64,000 bases of DNA from Perca fluviatilis. Lineage: Eukaryota; Chordata; Actinopteri; Perciformes; Percidae. The position numbers were made by a program, and so were the translations under genes. Within the stretch, counting starts at the first letter, position 1. Each line of letters starts with the position of its first letter. This document shows positions 1 to 9,810 of this stretch, piece after piece. The notes beneath the pieces are model-generated. The model did not search any database. It saw only the letters and a program-made list of their open reading frames with translations, and had not been told where the DNA came from. The stretch spans positions 12,381,937 through 12,445,936 of the forward strand of contig NC_053118.1 of NCBI RefSeq assembly GCF_010015445.1. Reading direction: 5' to 3'.

Positions 1-47
1 CTGTTGTTATGATTTGATACTATAAATAGATTGAATTGAATTGAATA
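1..47 (+). repeat. 3' tail of a LINE/SINE-type retroelement
   Basis: The first bases match the end of the repeat at 30671-30781: both share a run reading TTATGATTTGATACTATAAA followed by an ATTGAATTGAA-type tail. The window therefore opens inside the tail of a retroelement whose body lies to the left. A short AT dinucleotide run follows at about 62-87. Confidence 0.6.
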
Positions 48-56
48 TACATATAT

Positions 57-87
<31 letters not shown>

Positions 88-679
88 GAACAAAACTTAT
101 TAGGTAGGTATTTAGAAATGTAAGGACAAAATTGGGGAGATTTGTTGTTGCTTTAACTACATATCACAAAACAATAACTGCTCCAAGCATTACAAGAGTT
201 TACAAGGAGTTTAGTTACTTATGAGCATCACCAACCTGAGTTGAACCTGCAGATTCTTTGTTTTGCCACTGTGATGCATTAAGCATGTGTGAGAGAGTGC
301 GAGTGGAAATTAATTGTCATACCCTGCCAACACCTGAAATGACATTGCAGAGTTTATGGACATTTGTCAGAGTGCCAAAGGGAACAGTGTGACTAATGAA
401 AATAAGGTGTTAGTGACAGACTCTTTAAAGCAGGATGCTAGTATTGTTTCCTTTGTAGCAGCTCACCCTGATGATTCCCTCTCCTCCATCACTACAAAAT
501 ACATGTGTGCCTTTGTGTGTGCATGTACGTGGGTATACGTGAGTGTGTTGTATAGAATTCTGCAGAGACCTTGGCTGCATTTTGCACCCTGGTTGACCTG
601 TCCAACTAAAGGATTGCGAGGAAGGCTTAAATGCATCAAGAGCAGCAGGGGAAAAGAGGAGGAGAGGCCAGCCGTTGTG

Positions 680-680
<1 letters not shown>
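88..680. other. non-coding, nothing recognised
   Basis: No conserved protein, RNA gene or repeat was recognised. The 146-residue open frame over this stretch ends in a Cys-Val run encoded by the TG microsatellite and is not a gene. Confidence 0.5.

Positions 681-749
<69 letters not shown>
681..749. repeat. (TG)n microsatellite
   Basis: An almost uninterrupted TG dinucleotide run of about 69 bases. It is likely length-polymorphic. Confidence 0.95.
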
Positions 750-752
<3 letters not shown>

Positions 753-1023
753 GTGAAACCCAGAGAATAGCACATAATTACTCTATCTGCCTTTGATTAG
801 CACAAGGGCATTTGTGTGTATTCATACAGATATGGATGTTTTGACCCGTCTCCAATTTACAGTACCATTTTTTTTTAATGATACTGTTATTGCCAGTGGT
901 TTGGTTAATTACTGGGAAACATATGAAAAGCTCTACAGGGTGTATGTGGCACATTTAAAAGGTATCATAGAGGGCTTTTAGCTTCTTTCCAGATATTTTA
1001 GAGCCTTTTAGATTACAAAGTAT

Positions 1024-1074
1024 GCACACACACACACACACACACACATACAACACACACACACCTGGGTGAAC
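1024..1074. repeat. (CA)n microsatellite, interrupted
   Basis: A CA run broken once by ATACAA. The adjacent minus-strand frame with Cys-Val repeats is its translation artefact. Confidence 0.9.
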
Positions 1075-1769
1075 ACACACAGACGCACACAAGGTTTGAG
1101 TGAGTGGTAGATGAAACCTTGAATACAGTATTCTGTGTTGTTTCAACATTAGCTTTGTCTCAAATAGCCTTTTCAACACCAAAAGTCCATGAGACCATAA
1201 TGTAATGTTTCTATGTAAGGAATAACCACATGTTCTGTGTATCTTGAACAATTATTTTAATGAAACACATCTGCTGAATTAAATGATAACATATATTACA
1301 GTCACAGAAGTAAACAGATGACAACTGGCTGCACGCAGATCTTCATGTAATTTGAAAGAAACAATGCACCAAGATGAAAAACATCTTGATAGATTTTAAC
1401 AATGCAATGTGTGTGTGATTTGGGAACCCTGCAGTGGTGGAAAGCCCCCGACTATAATATATTCTGATGGGCAAACGTTTAGATGTAAATGACTCTGCTT
1501 CTGCCTTATCTCATTTTGCTTTGACCTCTTTGGCCAATGTTTCTATGGGCTCAGCGTTTGGAAGTAGTCTGTTCCTAGTTTATGTCAGAAGTCTTGGTCT
1601 TGATGCTCCCACGGTGCAGAAGCCCTTTCTGTGACCCTCTGCAGGTACCACGGGTGCTTTTTGTGGGTCACTAAGTTGGAGCATGAGATAAAGTTTAAGT
1701 GATACTGACAGAATGGACGTACCACTCGCATCCAATCTACTTTTGTAGAAAAATAGAAACACGAGTAAG

Positions 1770-2772
1770 TCTACAGCCATGCTAGTGACTCTGAGGCTCT
1801 TGTTCAGGCGCAGAGACGGTGCTAAATACCAACACCAGCATGCTAAGGAGCTCAAAATTATAAAGCTAGCATGCCTGTGCTAAGTAGGTATAAAAATACA
1901 ATTTTCACTATCTTAGTTTAGCGTGCTAGCATGCTAACATTGGCTAATTAGCACTAAACACGAAATACAGCAAACATAGGAATGTCATTAGTTTTGCAGG
2001 TATTTGGTCATAAACCAAAATATTGGGGATCACCAATTCATCCTAAGGACAACATGCACTCAGTTCCCAATTTATACACCTAGCTAAAATTCACCCAGTC
2101 TAATAATTCAATTTAATGGTAACTTTGGAGGCTGTATGTGGTGCTGTTGAGTATTGCATTATACATGTTTCTGATATTTTGTCCACCATGTTATCTATGA
2201 GGTTAGACTTCATGAAGATAGGATTATTGCAGGGCTGTTGTATTAGTTTTAGCTTGGTGAATTTAATAAAAAATGTGACCTGCTTGTGGCATTAGTGGAA
2301 AAGTCAAAGGATCCCCAAAGTCAGCAGGATCCATCTGGTGACTAGGGCTGCGCTCGATTGAAGAAATTCTTAGTCGACTAACACTCATTCAATTGTATCG
2401 ACTAATCGATTAGTTGATGTAATCGACAGATCTGTAAATCTGAGTTTCTCCGCAAATAGTCATGCAAAAGCACCACTTTAATTCTTGTGTTTACCAGAGA
2501 TGTGCTGGTACGTTTCTTGGAAATAAGTCATTCAGCATGAAAAAAGCATAAAACATAACTAATCGACTAAAGAAATCTAAGTTGACTAAGACCAAAACGA
2601 CCGATTAGTCGACTAATGGACTAAGAGGGAGCAGCCCTACTGGTGACCATGTATGTATACACCAAATGGCATGGCAATCTATCCAAGAGATATTTCAGAT
2701 ATTTTAAAGTGGAGGACAAATCAACTGACAGGCCGACATTCTCATTCCCAGAGCCATAACGCTATTGTGCCT
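1770..2772 (+). repeat. dispersed fish repeat (copy A), interrupted
   Basis: First of three related copies in the window (others at about 11535-12010 and 31265-31670). Shared landmarks are the CATGCTAACATT block, the ATTAGCACTAAACAC block, TTTTGCAGGTATTTGGTCA, and a downstream block reading AAAGTCA(G/T)(C/T)AGGATTCATC. No protein is visible. Copy A is the longest and is split at 2343-2639 by a hAT-type MITE, after which the family sequence resumes (GGCATGGCAATCTATCC). Its outer limits are approximate. Confidence 0.75.
2343..2639. mobile_element. hAT-type MITE, 8-bp TSD
   Basis: The termini are TAGGGCTGC and GCAGCCCTA. They are flanked by a perfect 8-base duplication CTGGTGAC at 2335-2342 and 2640-2647. 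The interior is rich in ATCGATTAG/CTAATCGA-type palindromic sequence. Eight-base duplications with TAGGG-type ends are typical of hAT elements. At 297 bases with no ORF it is non-autonomous. It sits inside repeat copy A. Confidence 0.9.
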
Positions 2773-3734
2773 TAAATCAGAACTGTTGTGAAAAAAACTG
2801 TGATCATGCATAAAGTTGTTAGTGAATTTTCTCTCGCGGTGAGAGTCAGTGGAATGATGCAACTCGGTGCTCCTCTTGGTGTAATAATGGGGATTCCTGA
2901 CCACAGCCTTTACACTGGCCTTCCTGGAATAACCCTAAAAAAGGATCAGAAATACAGATTAATGTGGCTGTGTGATTTATGACAGGAATGGGTTCAGACT
3001 GTTATCATCTGAGACACCAGTAATTCGAAACGGTTGCATGAAAGCAGTTGGTCAGTTTAACTGACCTACAACCCTGAAATCTCTGCGCATATGCTGTATG
3101 TGTCTGAGTCACTGAGTCCGATGAAAGACAAAAGAATAAATATTAGTTGTGGAAAAGGTTCTTCTCTTTCCCTTTCCCAATTACATTTCTCTTTCTATAC
3201 ACAGATTTAGCACTATGACAAAACCCTATTGTGTCAACGAGCCAAATGTACAGTATGGCAGAGATGCCAAAAATGAAGCTTAATTTGTCTTTGTGTGGTT
3301 TGATGTGTCTACTTCGTGCTTTGGATAGAAAACTGTTTACTTGAAAGATCCCGTTATGGAAGATCACATTTATCGTTTAGTGTTAGGATATGCGGTTTAT
3401 TGGTCAGGTTTAGGGTTTACACAGTTAGTCTGGTGACTAGATCATTTACCAGTGACAGGGAATTGCGTAGTTGTGTAGTTACAAATAATATGTTTTCTCT
3501 GCCATAGATGAAACTGTATGTAGTGCTCTCCCAGACTCTCTTCTTGCCAGAAAAATACGCAAGCCTCATGTAGCTATTAAGAATATGTCCATTTTAAAGG
3601 GTAAATCAACACTGAATCACAGATGGCAGACATCTGACCACACCTAGTTCAGTGTTGGGCTACAGGTGTTTTCCATCAGCTGTTAAAGGAAAAACTCCTG
3701 CTGTGACATCACTGAGGTGTGGCAAGAAACATGC
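2773..3734. other. non-coding, nothing recognised
   Basis: The open frames here are 60-74 codons, show no family resemblance, and overlap on opposite strands. No repeat family was recognised. Confidence 0.4.
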
Positions 3735-3738
3735 TTAA

Positions 3739-4342
3739 CCCTTGGGTTGTCTTCCCATTGACCATGCAACTTTTTTTTTTTTTCTGGGTCAAAATTTCAA
3801 ATGAAAACGTTTTTTGGTGATGTTTTTGTCACGTGGCCAGGTTGGTTCAGTGGGTAGAGAAGGCGCACATATACTGAGAGGCTTTTGCCTTGACGCAGAG
3901 GTCCAGGGTTCGAGTCCGACCTGTGATGGTTTCCTGCATGTCTTCCCCCCCCTCTCTCTCCCCTTTCTCACCTAGCTGTCCTGTCAATTGAAGGCGGAAA
4001 AGCCCCAAAAAAGAATCTTTTGACTTTTTGGTCACTTTTTTCCAATTTTGTTTTGTCACAAATTTCCGATGTTATTGTCGATGTTTTTGTGGATTTTTCT
4101 GCACTTTTTTTGTTGTTTTTTCCAAAATGTATTGATAATTTTTCTTTCCAATGCTATGAAATTGAATAACACACCCAAATTCAATGAAAGTGAACTGATA
4201 ATTTATTTTACTTGTAAAGAGTAATGGTTGTATGGAACCATCCACATTATGTTTTTGGACAATTTGGTTGAAAGAAACCCAAATTTCGGATATAGAAACT
4301 TTTTGAAAATGGGTCAAATTTGACCCGAGGACAACAGGAGGG
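3739..4342. mobile_element. TTAA-target MITE (piggyBac-like ends)
   Basis: The element is flanked by TTAA on both sides (3735-3738 and 4343-4346). The left end reads CCCTTGGGTTGTCTTCCC. The right end, read on the other strand, starts CCCTCCTGTTGTCCTCGGG. TTAA duplications with CCC ends fit piggyBac-type non-autonomous elements. The same family appears at 5408-5529 and 57687-57853. A tRNA-derived SINE is embedded at 3833-4020. Confidence 0.8.
3833..4020 (+). mobile_element. tRNA-derived SINE
   Basis: The head carries an RNA polymerase III A-box-like TGGTTCAGTGGG and a near-perfect B box GGGTTCGAGTCC at about 50-60 bases spacing, as in a tRNA gene. A pyrimidine-rich body and a GCCCCAAAAAA tail follow. 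A possible imperfect target duplication, TTTTGTCAC against TTTTGGTCAC, flanks it. It lies inside the TTAA element and so inserted after it. It is a retroposon, not a functional tRNA gene. Confidence 0.8.
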
Positions 4343-4346
4343 TTAA

Positions 4347-5160
4347 AAGTTTCAACTCGCAGCAGAGGACTTCTGCAGTATGTGATCCACAGTGGAATTT
4401 TTCTTTAAAACGGAAGCGACAGTATAGCTAGGCTAGATCCATTCTCTAAAAATGTTTTATTTATAGCAATGGTTTAAGATTTCTGCCAGAATAATGTCTT
4501 ATCAATGTGTTCAATTGACTGAAGGGAAGGCAATGACAGTGTTTCGATGACAGTTGCAATAAAAGTGAAATATTGCATAATTTTTCCACACAGGACCAGT
4601 ACTACAGTATTTGTAGAGAATTTAGTACATAATTAAATCATCTATAACGTTCTTGGTGGCATCTTTGCAATTCTCTTATCTTTCTTATGGTAGACTTCAC
4701 TTTTAGAAGTCTCTCTTGTGTTGGTTGGATCATCTTGTTTTTGGCAAGAGGTCAATCTTCTTAAAACTGTGTCACCTCACACTGTGAGTCAGGAACTACT
4801 TACTGACAATGCCAAAGTTAAATAATCTATCTAAGAGACAACCCAGGTCAACTGAAGTTTATTGTAATGGATGAGTCTGTTCACACAATTCTCAGACTCT
4901 TACACTAAGATATTGTTTTGGGACGGATTAAATCTTGATGTATCATTATTCATTCTGGCAAAACTAATAACGATTCTGCTGCTGTTGTTTCCTGACCTCT
5001 GACCCCTAACGTCACAGGAAGTGCTGCGATAAGGAATCCAGTTTAATAGCCATGACAATTACAACAAGCTTATCAGAGATACAAGCCAGACCTTCTGACT
5101 AACTGCACTGCCAACACAAATTATAAGGAGCACATGCACTTGTAGATTTAATTTTATGGA
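4347..5160. other. non-coding, nothing recognised
   Basis: AT-rich sequence without a convincing frame or repeat signature. Confidence 0.4.
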
Positions 5161-5168
5161 ATAATCAC

Positions 5169-6009
5169 TAGCTAACGATTCGATTCTAAACCGATTATCG
5201 AATATGCAAGAATTTTTTTATGTACATTTTCATGCGTGATTTAAAAAAATATACATAGAAATCTGAGTTTTCTACTCAGTTTGCTAATCACTTCCTAGAC
5301 AAAGCAGCTAGACAAAGCTTAGATTTTGCCATTTATTTGTTACACACAAGTTTTAATGAAATGTTTTGTCTACTGAGGTTTTTATTTTGTAGTCATTCCA
5401 TGCTTAACCCTTGTGTTGTCTTCCCGTCAACCTTGAAAAAAACACAAATTTTTCATTTGTTCATCCCATCTTTTCTGATATAAAACAAAAATTGAAAGGG
5501 GGCAATGTGACCCGAAGTCTACACAAAGGTTAAGCCTTAAACATGCTTGCATGAAAGTCACCTTCTCTCACAGTAATCTTCCATGTCAGAGGCTCAGTAA
5601 TGTTAAAGGTGGATAATTGTCTTCTCAGAACATGGTTTCAGATGTAATGTGATAAAGTAGATGAACAGCCTATATGTGTTTTGCCTAATTATTAGTCTTA
5701 TTAGATCATGTGTATATATACAAAATGTATTTTCCTTTTTTCCTTTTGGCCATTTTTGTGTGTTTTTTTTCCTGCACTCTTGCCTAAACTCTAAGTTATT
5801 GTCCATTATCCCATCCTCTTTCAGTCACTCAATTTTCTGATTTGTACTTGTCTGGAAACAGTAATATATATAACTTTTAAATAAAATTCAACACATTTAA
5901 AAAAAAAAAAAATGATATATATATAAAATTAACTTATCTGAATTAAGAGTTGCATCGTTCTAGAGATAATCGCGATGCTTCTAAGAATCGATTATTTTCT
6001 CCACCCCTA
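5169..6009. mobile_element. hAT-type MITE with nested TTAA element
   Basis: A perfect 8-base duplication ATAATCAC lies at 5161-5168 and 6010-6017. The ends begin TAGCTAACGATTCGATTC (left) and, on the other strand, TAGGGGTGGAGAAAATAATC (right). Both inner ends carry ATCGATT/AATCGATT motifs. No transposase frame remains. The element is interrupted by a short TTAA-flanked MITE at 5408-5529. Confidence 0.8.
5408..5529. mobile_element. short TTAA-target MITE
   Basis: Flanked by TTAA at 5404-5407 and 5530-5533. The left end CCCTTGTGTTGTCTTCCCG matches the left end of the larger element at 3739. It is 122 bases long, non-coding, and nested in the hAT-type MITE around it. Confidence 0.8.
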
Positions 6010-6084
6010 ATAATCACACTAAATAAAAAGGGAAGTTGTTGATACACTTTCCATTTTGGGAAGGGGCAAAAATACTAGTTAGCT

Positions 6085-6148
6085 GATTGGATGAACTATC
6101 TGTCTATCACCACCTATGTTGGTGATAGATGGGCCAAATCATCCAATC
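6085..6148. repeat. inverted repeat / hairpin
   Basis: Arms GATTGGATGA (6085-6094) and TCATCCAATC (6139-6148) enclose a second pair, TCTATCACC (6103-6111) and GGTGATAGA (6121-6129). The potential stem is two-part with an internal bulge. It abuts the broken end of the RecQ-like fragment and may mark a deleted element or a rearrangement joint. Confidence 0.75.
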
Positions 6149-6309
6149 AAACTCTTGCCGAAACCAGTCGGGAGAAGAGCAAAAACATCTTTTCCTCCGA
6201 GAAAAGCCTCCATTGCCGTTTTTTGCTCTTCTTTCATTGGAGGAATACTTTCTAATTTGGATAAAACTTGCGCAATAGCTATGCTCATCTCATCCGTGGA
6301 AGCTGCCAT
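6139..6309 (-). pseudogene. RecQ-helicase-like N-terminal fragment (repeat-borne)
   Basis: The minus-strand frame starts at the ATG complementary to 6307-6309 and reads about 56 residues before losing similarity. It ends in a Q-motif-like segment (KEEQKTAMEAFLGGKDV) and a Walker A loop, LLPTGFGKS, typical of superfamily-2 DNA helicases of RecQ/WRN type. Such short helicase-like ORFs are common in teleost repeats annotated as WRN-like, so I read this as a repeat-borne copy and not a host DNA-repair gene. Everything after motif I is missing: no DEAH box, motif III-VI or RQC domain. The sequence instead runs into the hairpin at 6085-6148. The start codon lies inside the target duplication of the hAT element at 6310-7588, which separates this fragment from its own upstream sequence (7597 onward). 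Confidence 0.7.
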
Positions 6310-6424
6310 CAGGGCTGGACTGGGACAAAAAATTGGCCCTGGCATTTTTGGCCCAGGCGGCCCACACCCACCGTGATTGGTCAGACACATTCCCTGCAGA
6401 CAGTCCTCTTAAAATATGCGTGCA

Positions 6425-6670
6425 TTCTATGTTATGAATTGCCTAGTGTTCAGCGTTCATGTGATAGTTTTGGATCCTTCAAGAGGAGTCTCAAGACTTA
6501 TCTGTTGATCTTACACTTAAATAATTCATTCATTCTTAGAGTTATGATTTGTATATTTATGGTATTTTTGTTATTTTTTATTATTGATATTTGATATTGT
6601 ATTGTCATTATTGTTTTTATTACTATTTTGCTGGACAAAAAGTGTCTGCTAAATACAATAACCATAACCC
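6425..6670 (+). mobile_element. L2/CR1-like LINE 3' end fragment
   Basis: A short + frame contains FGSFKRSLKTYLL, resembling the C-terminal end of L2/CR1-type reverse transcriptase ORFs in fish. It is followed by an AT-rich 3' region and a tail with GTGTCTGCTAAATACAATA, like L2 3' ends. The fragment is 5'-truncated and lies inside the hAT relic. The call rests on short similarity recalled by eye. Confidence 0.45.
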
Positions 6671-6899
6671 TTCCCAAAAAGCTGAGAGTAGTATGCTCTG
6701 GAAAAGAGCTAATTAAGCAATTCAAGGAACACTGATGCTTGTATCACCACTGATTTTATAGATCACACAGACTTTTCAGCTGCCCAACAGGCTAACAGCT
6801 AGCATTTTCAATGTAAGCTTAAGCAGTTAGGTTACCTGACAGCCATTAACTTTAATGTTACAGTCAAACTACTTTGTTATGACGTGAGGCGCACATAAC

Positions 6900-6901
6900 G
6901 T

Positions 6902-6946
<45 letters not shown>
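6900..6946. repeat. (CG)n(CA)n compound microsatellite
   Basis: A short GCGCGC run passes directly into a CA run. An alternating purine-pyrimidine tract of this kind can adopt Z-DNA. Confidence 0.9.
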
Positions 6947-6947
<1 letters not shown>

Positions 6948-7133
6948 CCTCCCTCCCTTCCTGAGAGTCCCTGTTGATTTGTCTACTCCTTACCACATCA
7001 TCCTCTACTCTCTCTTCCATCTTTTCCTCACTCGCTCCCATGGGCCTGTCGCGGTCACTCGCCTCCTCCTCAGCTTCTTCCCTGTCGTGAAGCCGTTTCT
7101 GCTTCTCTGTATAGCCAGCCACGTCTCCTCCTC

Positions 7134-7289
7134 CTAGGCTTCAGGTAATGCTGATGTTGAAGCAGCTACTACAGCCCGATACATGTCAGAAATTTTGGCA
7201 CATTTTGAGGAATCCGCCTGTAGATTCTTAATCTTTTTCTCCCGTAATACCTCTGCACCTCCCTTGCGCTTTGGTGGTCGTTTGTCCAT
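7134..7289 (-). pseudogene. hAT/ZMYM-like transposase N-terminus remnant
   Basis: The minus-strand frame has its ATG at 7287-7289 and a stop at 7134-7136, giving 51 residues. It begins with a very basic stretch (MDKRPPKRKGGAEVLREKK) and ends near KCAKISDMYRAVVAA. This resembles the basic leader of ZMYM1-like hAT transposases found in fish, which precedes the BED/TTF zinc finger and the catalytic region. None of those domains is present. It lies in the right half of the hAT relic and reads inward, as expected for its own former transposase. The family assignment is inference from a short stretch. Confidence 0.5.
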
Positions 7290-7596
7290 TTAACGTGGAT
7301 GCTAAACTTCCAGCATAACTATTACAGCTCGTTTCTCAGGGCCGGGGGGCGTGGCCATAGTGGGATTCGTAAATTTGCGGCCCGGAGTGCGGACGGGGGT
7401 TCCTGAATTTGATTGGGTCAGGCCAGTGTCAATAAAGAAAATTAACCAATGGGCCGCTGTGAGTTCTTTGTGGGCCGGCGCGGCCAAAAAAACAAACAAA
7501 AAAAGGCCTATTTATCGCCGACTCGGCCCAAAAGTGTGTCGGCCCACCGGGAAAATGCCCGGTATGCCAGATGGCCAGTCCAGCCCTGGCTGCCAT

Positions 7597-7767
7597 GTTG
7601 TTTAGACTGAACAGTCGCTTCTCGTTGCGTCACACCTAATCCCGCCTCAAAACCAACACTGATTGGTCGGTCGTTTGGCGAACGGCTCTAAATTTTCTCC
7701 ATCTCAAGGTGCCAGACTGATCTGCGAGTGGAAAACTGGAGCTCGCGAGATCTGGACGGTCTCACGA
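7597..7767 (-). other. 5' side of the RecQ-like repeat ORF
   Basis: With the hAT element removed, this GC-richer stretch lies directly upstream of the RecQ-like start codon on the minus strand. It holds an ATTGGTCGGTCG block and GATCTGCGAGTGG. No protein is seen. Confidence 0.4.
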
Positions 7768-7929
7768 GGCTACCTATTTTCCCTCCTTAATTGTGATATC
7801 AAATTATTGGCAAAAGCACTCGCACGCCGTTTGCAAAAAGTTATGCCAGAGGTGAGCTCCCCGGACCAAACAGGTTTTATGACGGGACGGCACTCTTTGT
7901 CAAATGTGCATCGGCTTCTAAATGTCTTA
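7768..7929 (+). pseudogene. L1-clade LINE reverse transcriptase, part 1
   Basis: Translation gives SLLNCDIKLLAKALARRL and then DQTGFMTGRHSLSNVHRLL. These are the N-terminal RT blocks of L1-clade retrotransposons (the usual NxDxKxLAKxLARRL and PDQTGFxxGR blocks). The copy is 5'-truncated: ORF1, the endonuclease and the first RT residues are absent. The frame is cut at 7929 by a 603-base MITE and resumes at 8536. It is a dead retrotransposon copy. Confidence 0.85.
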
Positions 7930-8532
7930 AGGCAGTTACACACCAACCAGATGGCCAACCGTCGGCAGAAAAGCCAGTCGGACTGATCAGTCTCCCCGAG
8001 TTTGTCCAAAAACTGCCACAGAACACACCGAAGAGACGAACGTAATACGTCTCCATAACAGCAGGCGACGCTAATCTGTATTGTTGCCCAAAAAATGAAA
8101 ACCGGCAGCTGATTGGACGAACGCGTCATGTGGGTTTGTTTTCTCCGGAAATTCAAAGCCAGACTGTCATGGCGGCTTGTTCAGAATACAATCTCATATT
8201 GTACTAAAATAGTTCACTGAAACATGTTTCTGAAAACATTTTAAGTGAGAAATAGGCCATGCAGTTGCTGAATCTGTCTTCATTTCAGATCAACAAAGGT
8301 CAGTTTAAAAGATTTTCGTCAGATTTTGAGAGACTCTAGTCACGCTCATTCCACTCGCCATTTCCGGGTGAGTCCTGACTGCTCTGTCTCCGACTGAACA
8401 TGTCAGGTCGGCCAAAATGAAGGCCGACAGCCCCTCAGATGGACGACGGCACGGAACACACGGAACAGACTCGAGTCATTGACCTCACCAGATTGTCCAA
8501 CGGCCGATTATCGGGTTAGTGTGTCAGTGCCT
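7930..8532 (+). mobile_element. Harbinger-type MITE, TTA target duplication
   Basis: TTA lies at 7927-7929 and 8533-8535. The ends are AGGCAGTTACACACCAACC and, on the other strand, AGGCACTGACACACTAACC. A 3-base TWA duplication with such ends fits PIF/Harbinger-type non-autonomous elements. It shares most of its length and its orientation with the element at 18675-19342. Removing it and one TTA rejoins the LINE frame exactly (NVL to YSPAS). No transposase is encoded. Confidence 0.9.
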
Positions 8533-9515
8533 TTATACTCACCAGCATCCAGTGCGGTGACTGAAGTGGTCACTTCTCTGGACGCTGAGAAAGCGTTTGA
8601 TAGGGTAGAGTGGAGTTTTTTGTTTGAGTGTTTGAGTAGATTTGGTTTTGGCCCTAATTTTAGATGTTGGATTGAGCTTTTATACTTCAGCCCAAAGGCA
8701 TCAGTAGTCACCAATGGGAATCATTCCAAATTATTTTCCCTGACGAGGGGAACACGTCAGGGATCGCCAATAAGTTTGTTTGCTTTAGTTATTGAACCTC
8801 TTTCTATTGTATCAAAGCCAAAAAATGTGGAATTCATAGATGGGGATTGACCCATAAGTTATCTTTGTATGCGGATGATTTATTGTTGTACCTATCAGAC
8901 CCTATAGATTGTATTCCCCATGTTTTGGATATATTGCAAACATTTGGTATTTTCTCTGGTTATAAACTGAACCTAACTAAAAGTGAGTGCTTTCCTATAA
9001 ATGCCTTGGCCCAGTCTCTTCAGGACTCAGAATTACCCTTTTGTATGTCCAGAGATGGGTTTAAGTATTTAGGTATTAACCTGAGCTATACCAAAAAAAC
9101 TTTACTCCATTAGTAGATAGATTAAAGTCTGATTTTCAGAGCTGGAATGCCATTAATTTGTCATTGGTTGGTAGGATTAACTGTATTAAAATGAATGTTC
9201 TCCCTAGATTTTTTTATCTTTTCCAGTGCCTTCCAATTTATCTGCCTAAATCATTTTTTCAATCTATTGATAGGTATATAGCATAATTTATTTGGGCAGG
9301 TAAAGCTCCTAGACTTCCCCATACCCACCAAAAGTATCTGTATGACTGGCTGACTGATCTTATGATGTATCTGAAATTGGAAAAGATAAAGTATGCACTT
9401 AGAGGGTCCAATGACCTTTTTTTTGGAAATGAAAAAGTAAAACAAATGTATTTCATGTAAGTATGTAACTTGATTGTTCTTTATGAATAAAAAGAGTTCA
9501 AAAAAAGATTAAAGA
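8533..9515 (+). pseudogene. L1-clade LINE reverse transcriptase, part 2
   Basis: The RT palm continues after the MITE. Motif A is [15 protein letters not shown], motif B is [20 protein letters not shown], and the catalytic motif C is YADD in LSLYADDLLLYL. The thumb region GFKYLGINLSYTKK follows, then about 60 further residues (LVGRINCIKMNVLPRFFYLFQ). There is a frame change near 8847-8850 and stops near 9111 and 9283. A deletion at about 9345 joins the palm/thumb region to a distal segment (KLEKIKYALRGS). The A-rich end near 9500 is a plausible 3' tail. The frameshift, stops and deletion make it inactive. Confidence 0.85.
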
Positions 9516-9600
9516 AGAGGCATTAAATCAACAAAGATGTGGATTGTGCAAAATGTGGTGCAAATTGACTGTTTCAAACATTTGGATTGCAGCGGATTGT

Positions 9601-9810
9601 GGTGGTGATGGCGCAGTGGATATGACACATGCCTTTGGTGTGGGCGATCTGGGTTTCATTCCCACTGAGATACATCAACCAATGTGTCCCTGAGCAAGAC
9701 ACTTAACCCCTAGTTGCTCCAGAAGCATGCAACCTCTGATATTTAGCAATTGTAAGTCACTTTGGATAAATGCGTCAGCTACAGTAAATTACATGTAATG
9801 TAATGTAATG
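9601..9810 (+). mobile_element. tRNA-derived SINE with L2-like tail
   Basis: The A-box-like TGGCGCAGTGG and B-box-like GGTTTCATTCC are spaced as in a tRNA. A body with GAGCAAGACACTTAACCCC follows, then a 3' end CTTTGGATAAATGCGTCAGC shared with L2-type LINE tails. It ends in short (ATGTA/ATGTAATG) repeats. It was probably mobilised by an L2-type LINE. Confidence 0.8.

Larger units (their letters stand above)
6310..7588 (-). mobile_element. hAT-type element relic
   Basis: A perfect 8-base duplication GCTGCCAT lies at 6302-6309 and 7589-7596. The terminal inverted repeats share CAGGGCTGGACTGG and then diverge. The interior holds a 51-codon basic ORF on the minus strand (7134-7289), a CG/CA microsatellite, and near the left end a stretch like the 3' end of an L2-type LINE. 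At 1,279 bases it is far too short for an intact hAT transposase. Confidence 0.85.

Noticed and set aside
356..796. 146-codon + frame and the 116-codon minus frame over the TG run
   Set aside because: Both depend on translating a dinucleotide repeat (poly Cys-Val, poly Thr-His). No domain, start context or splice pattern supports them.
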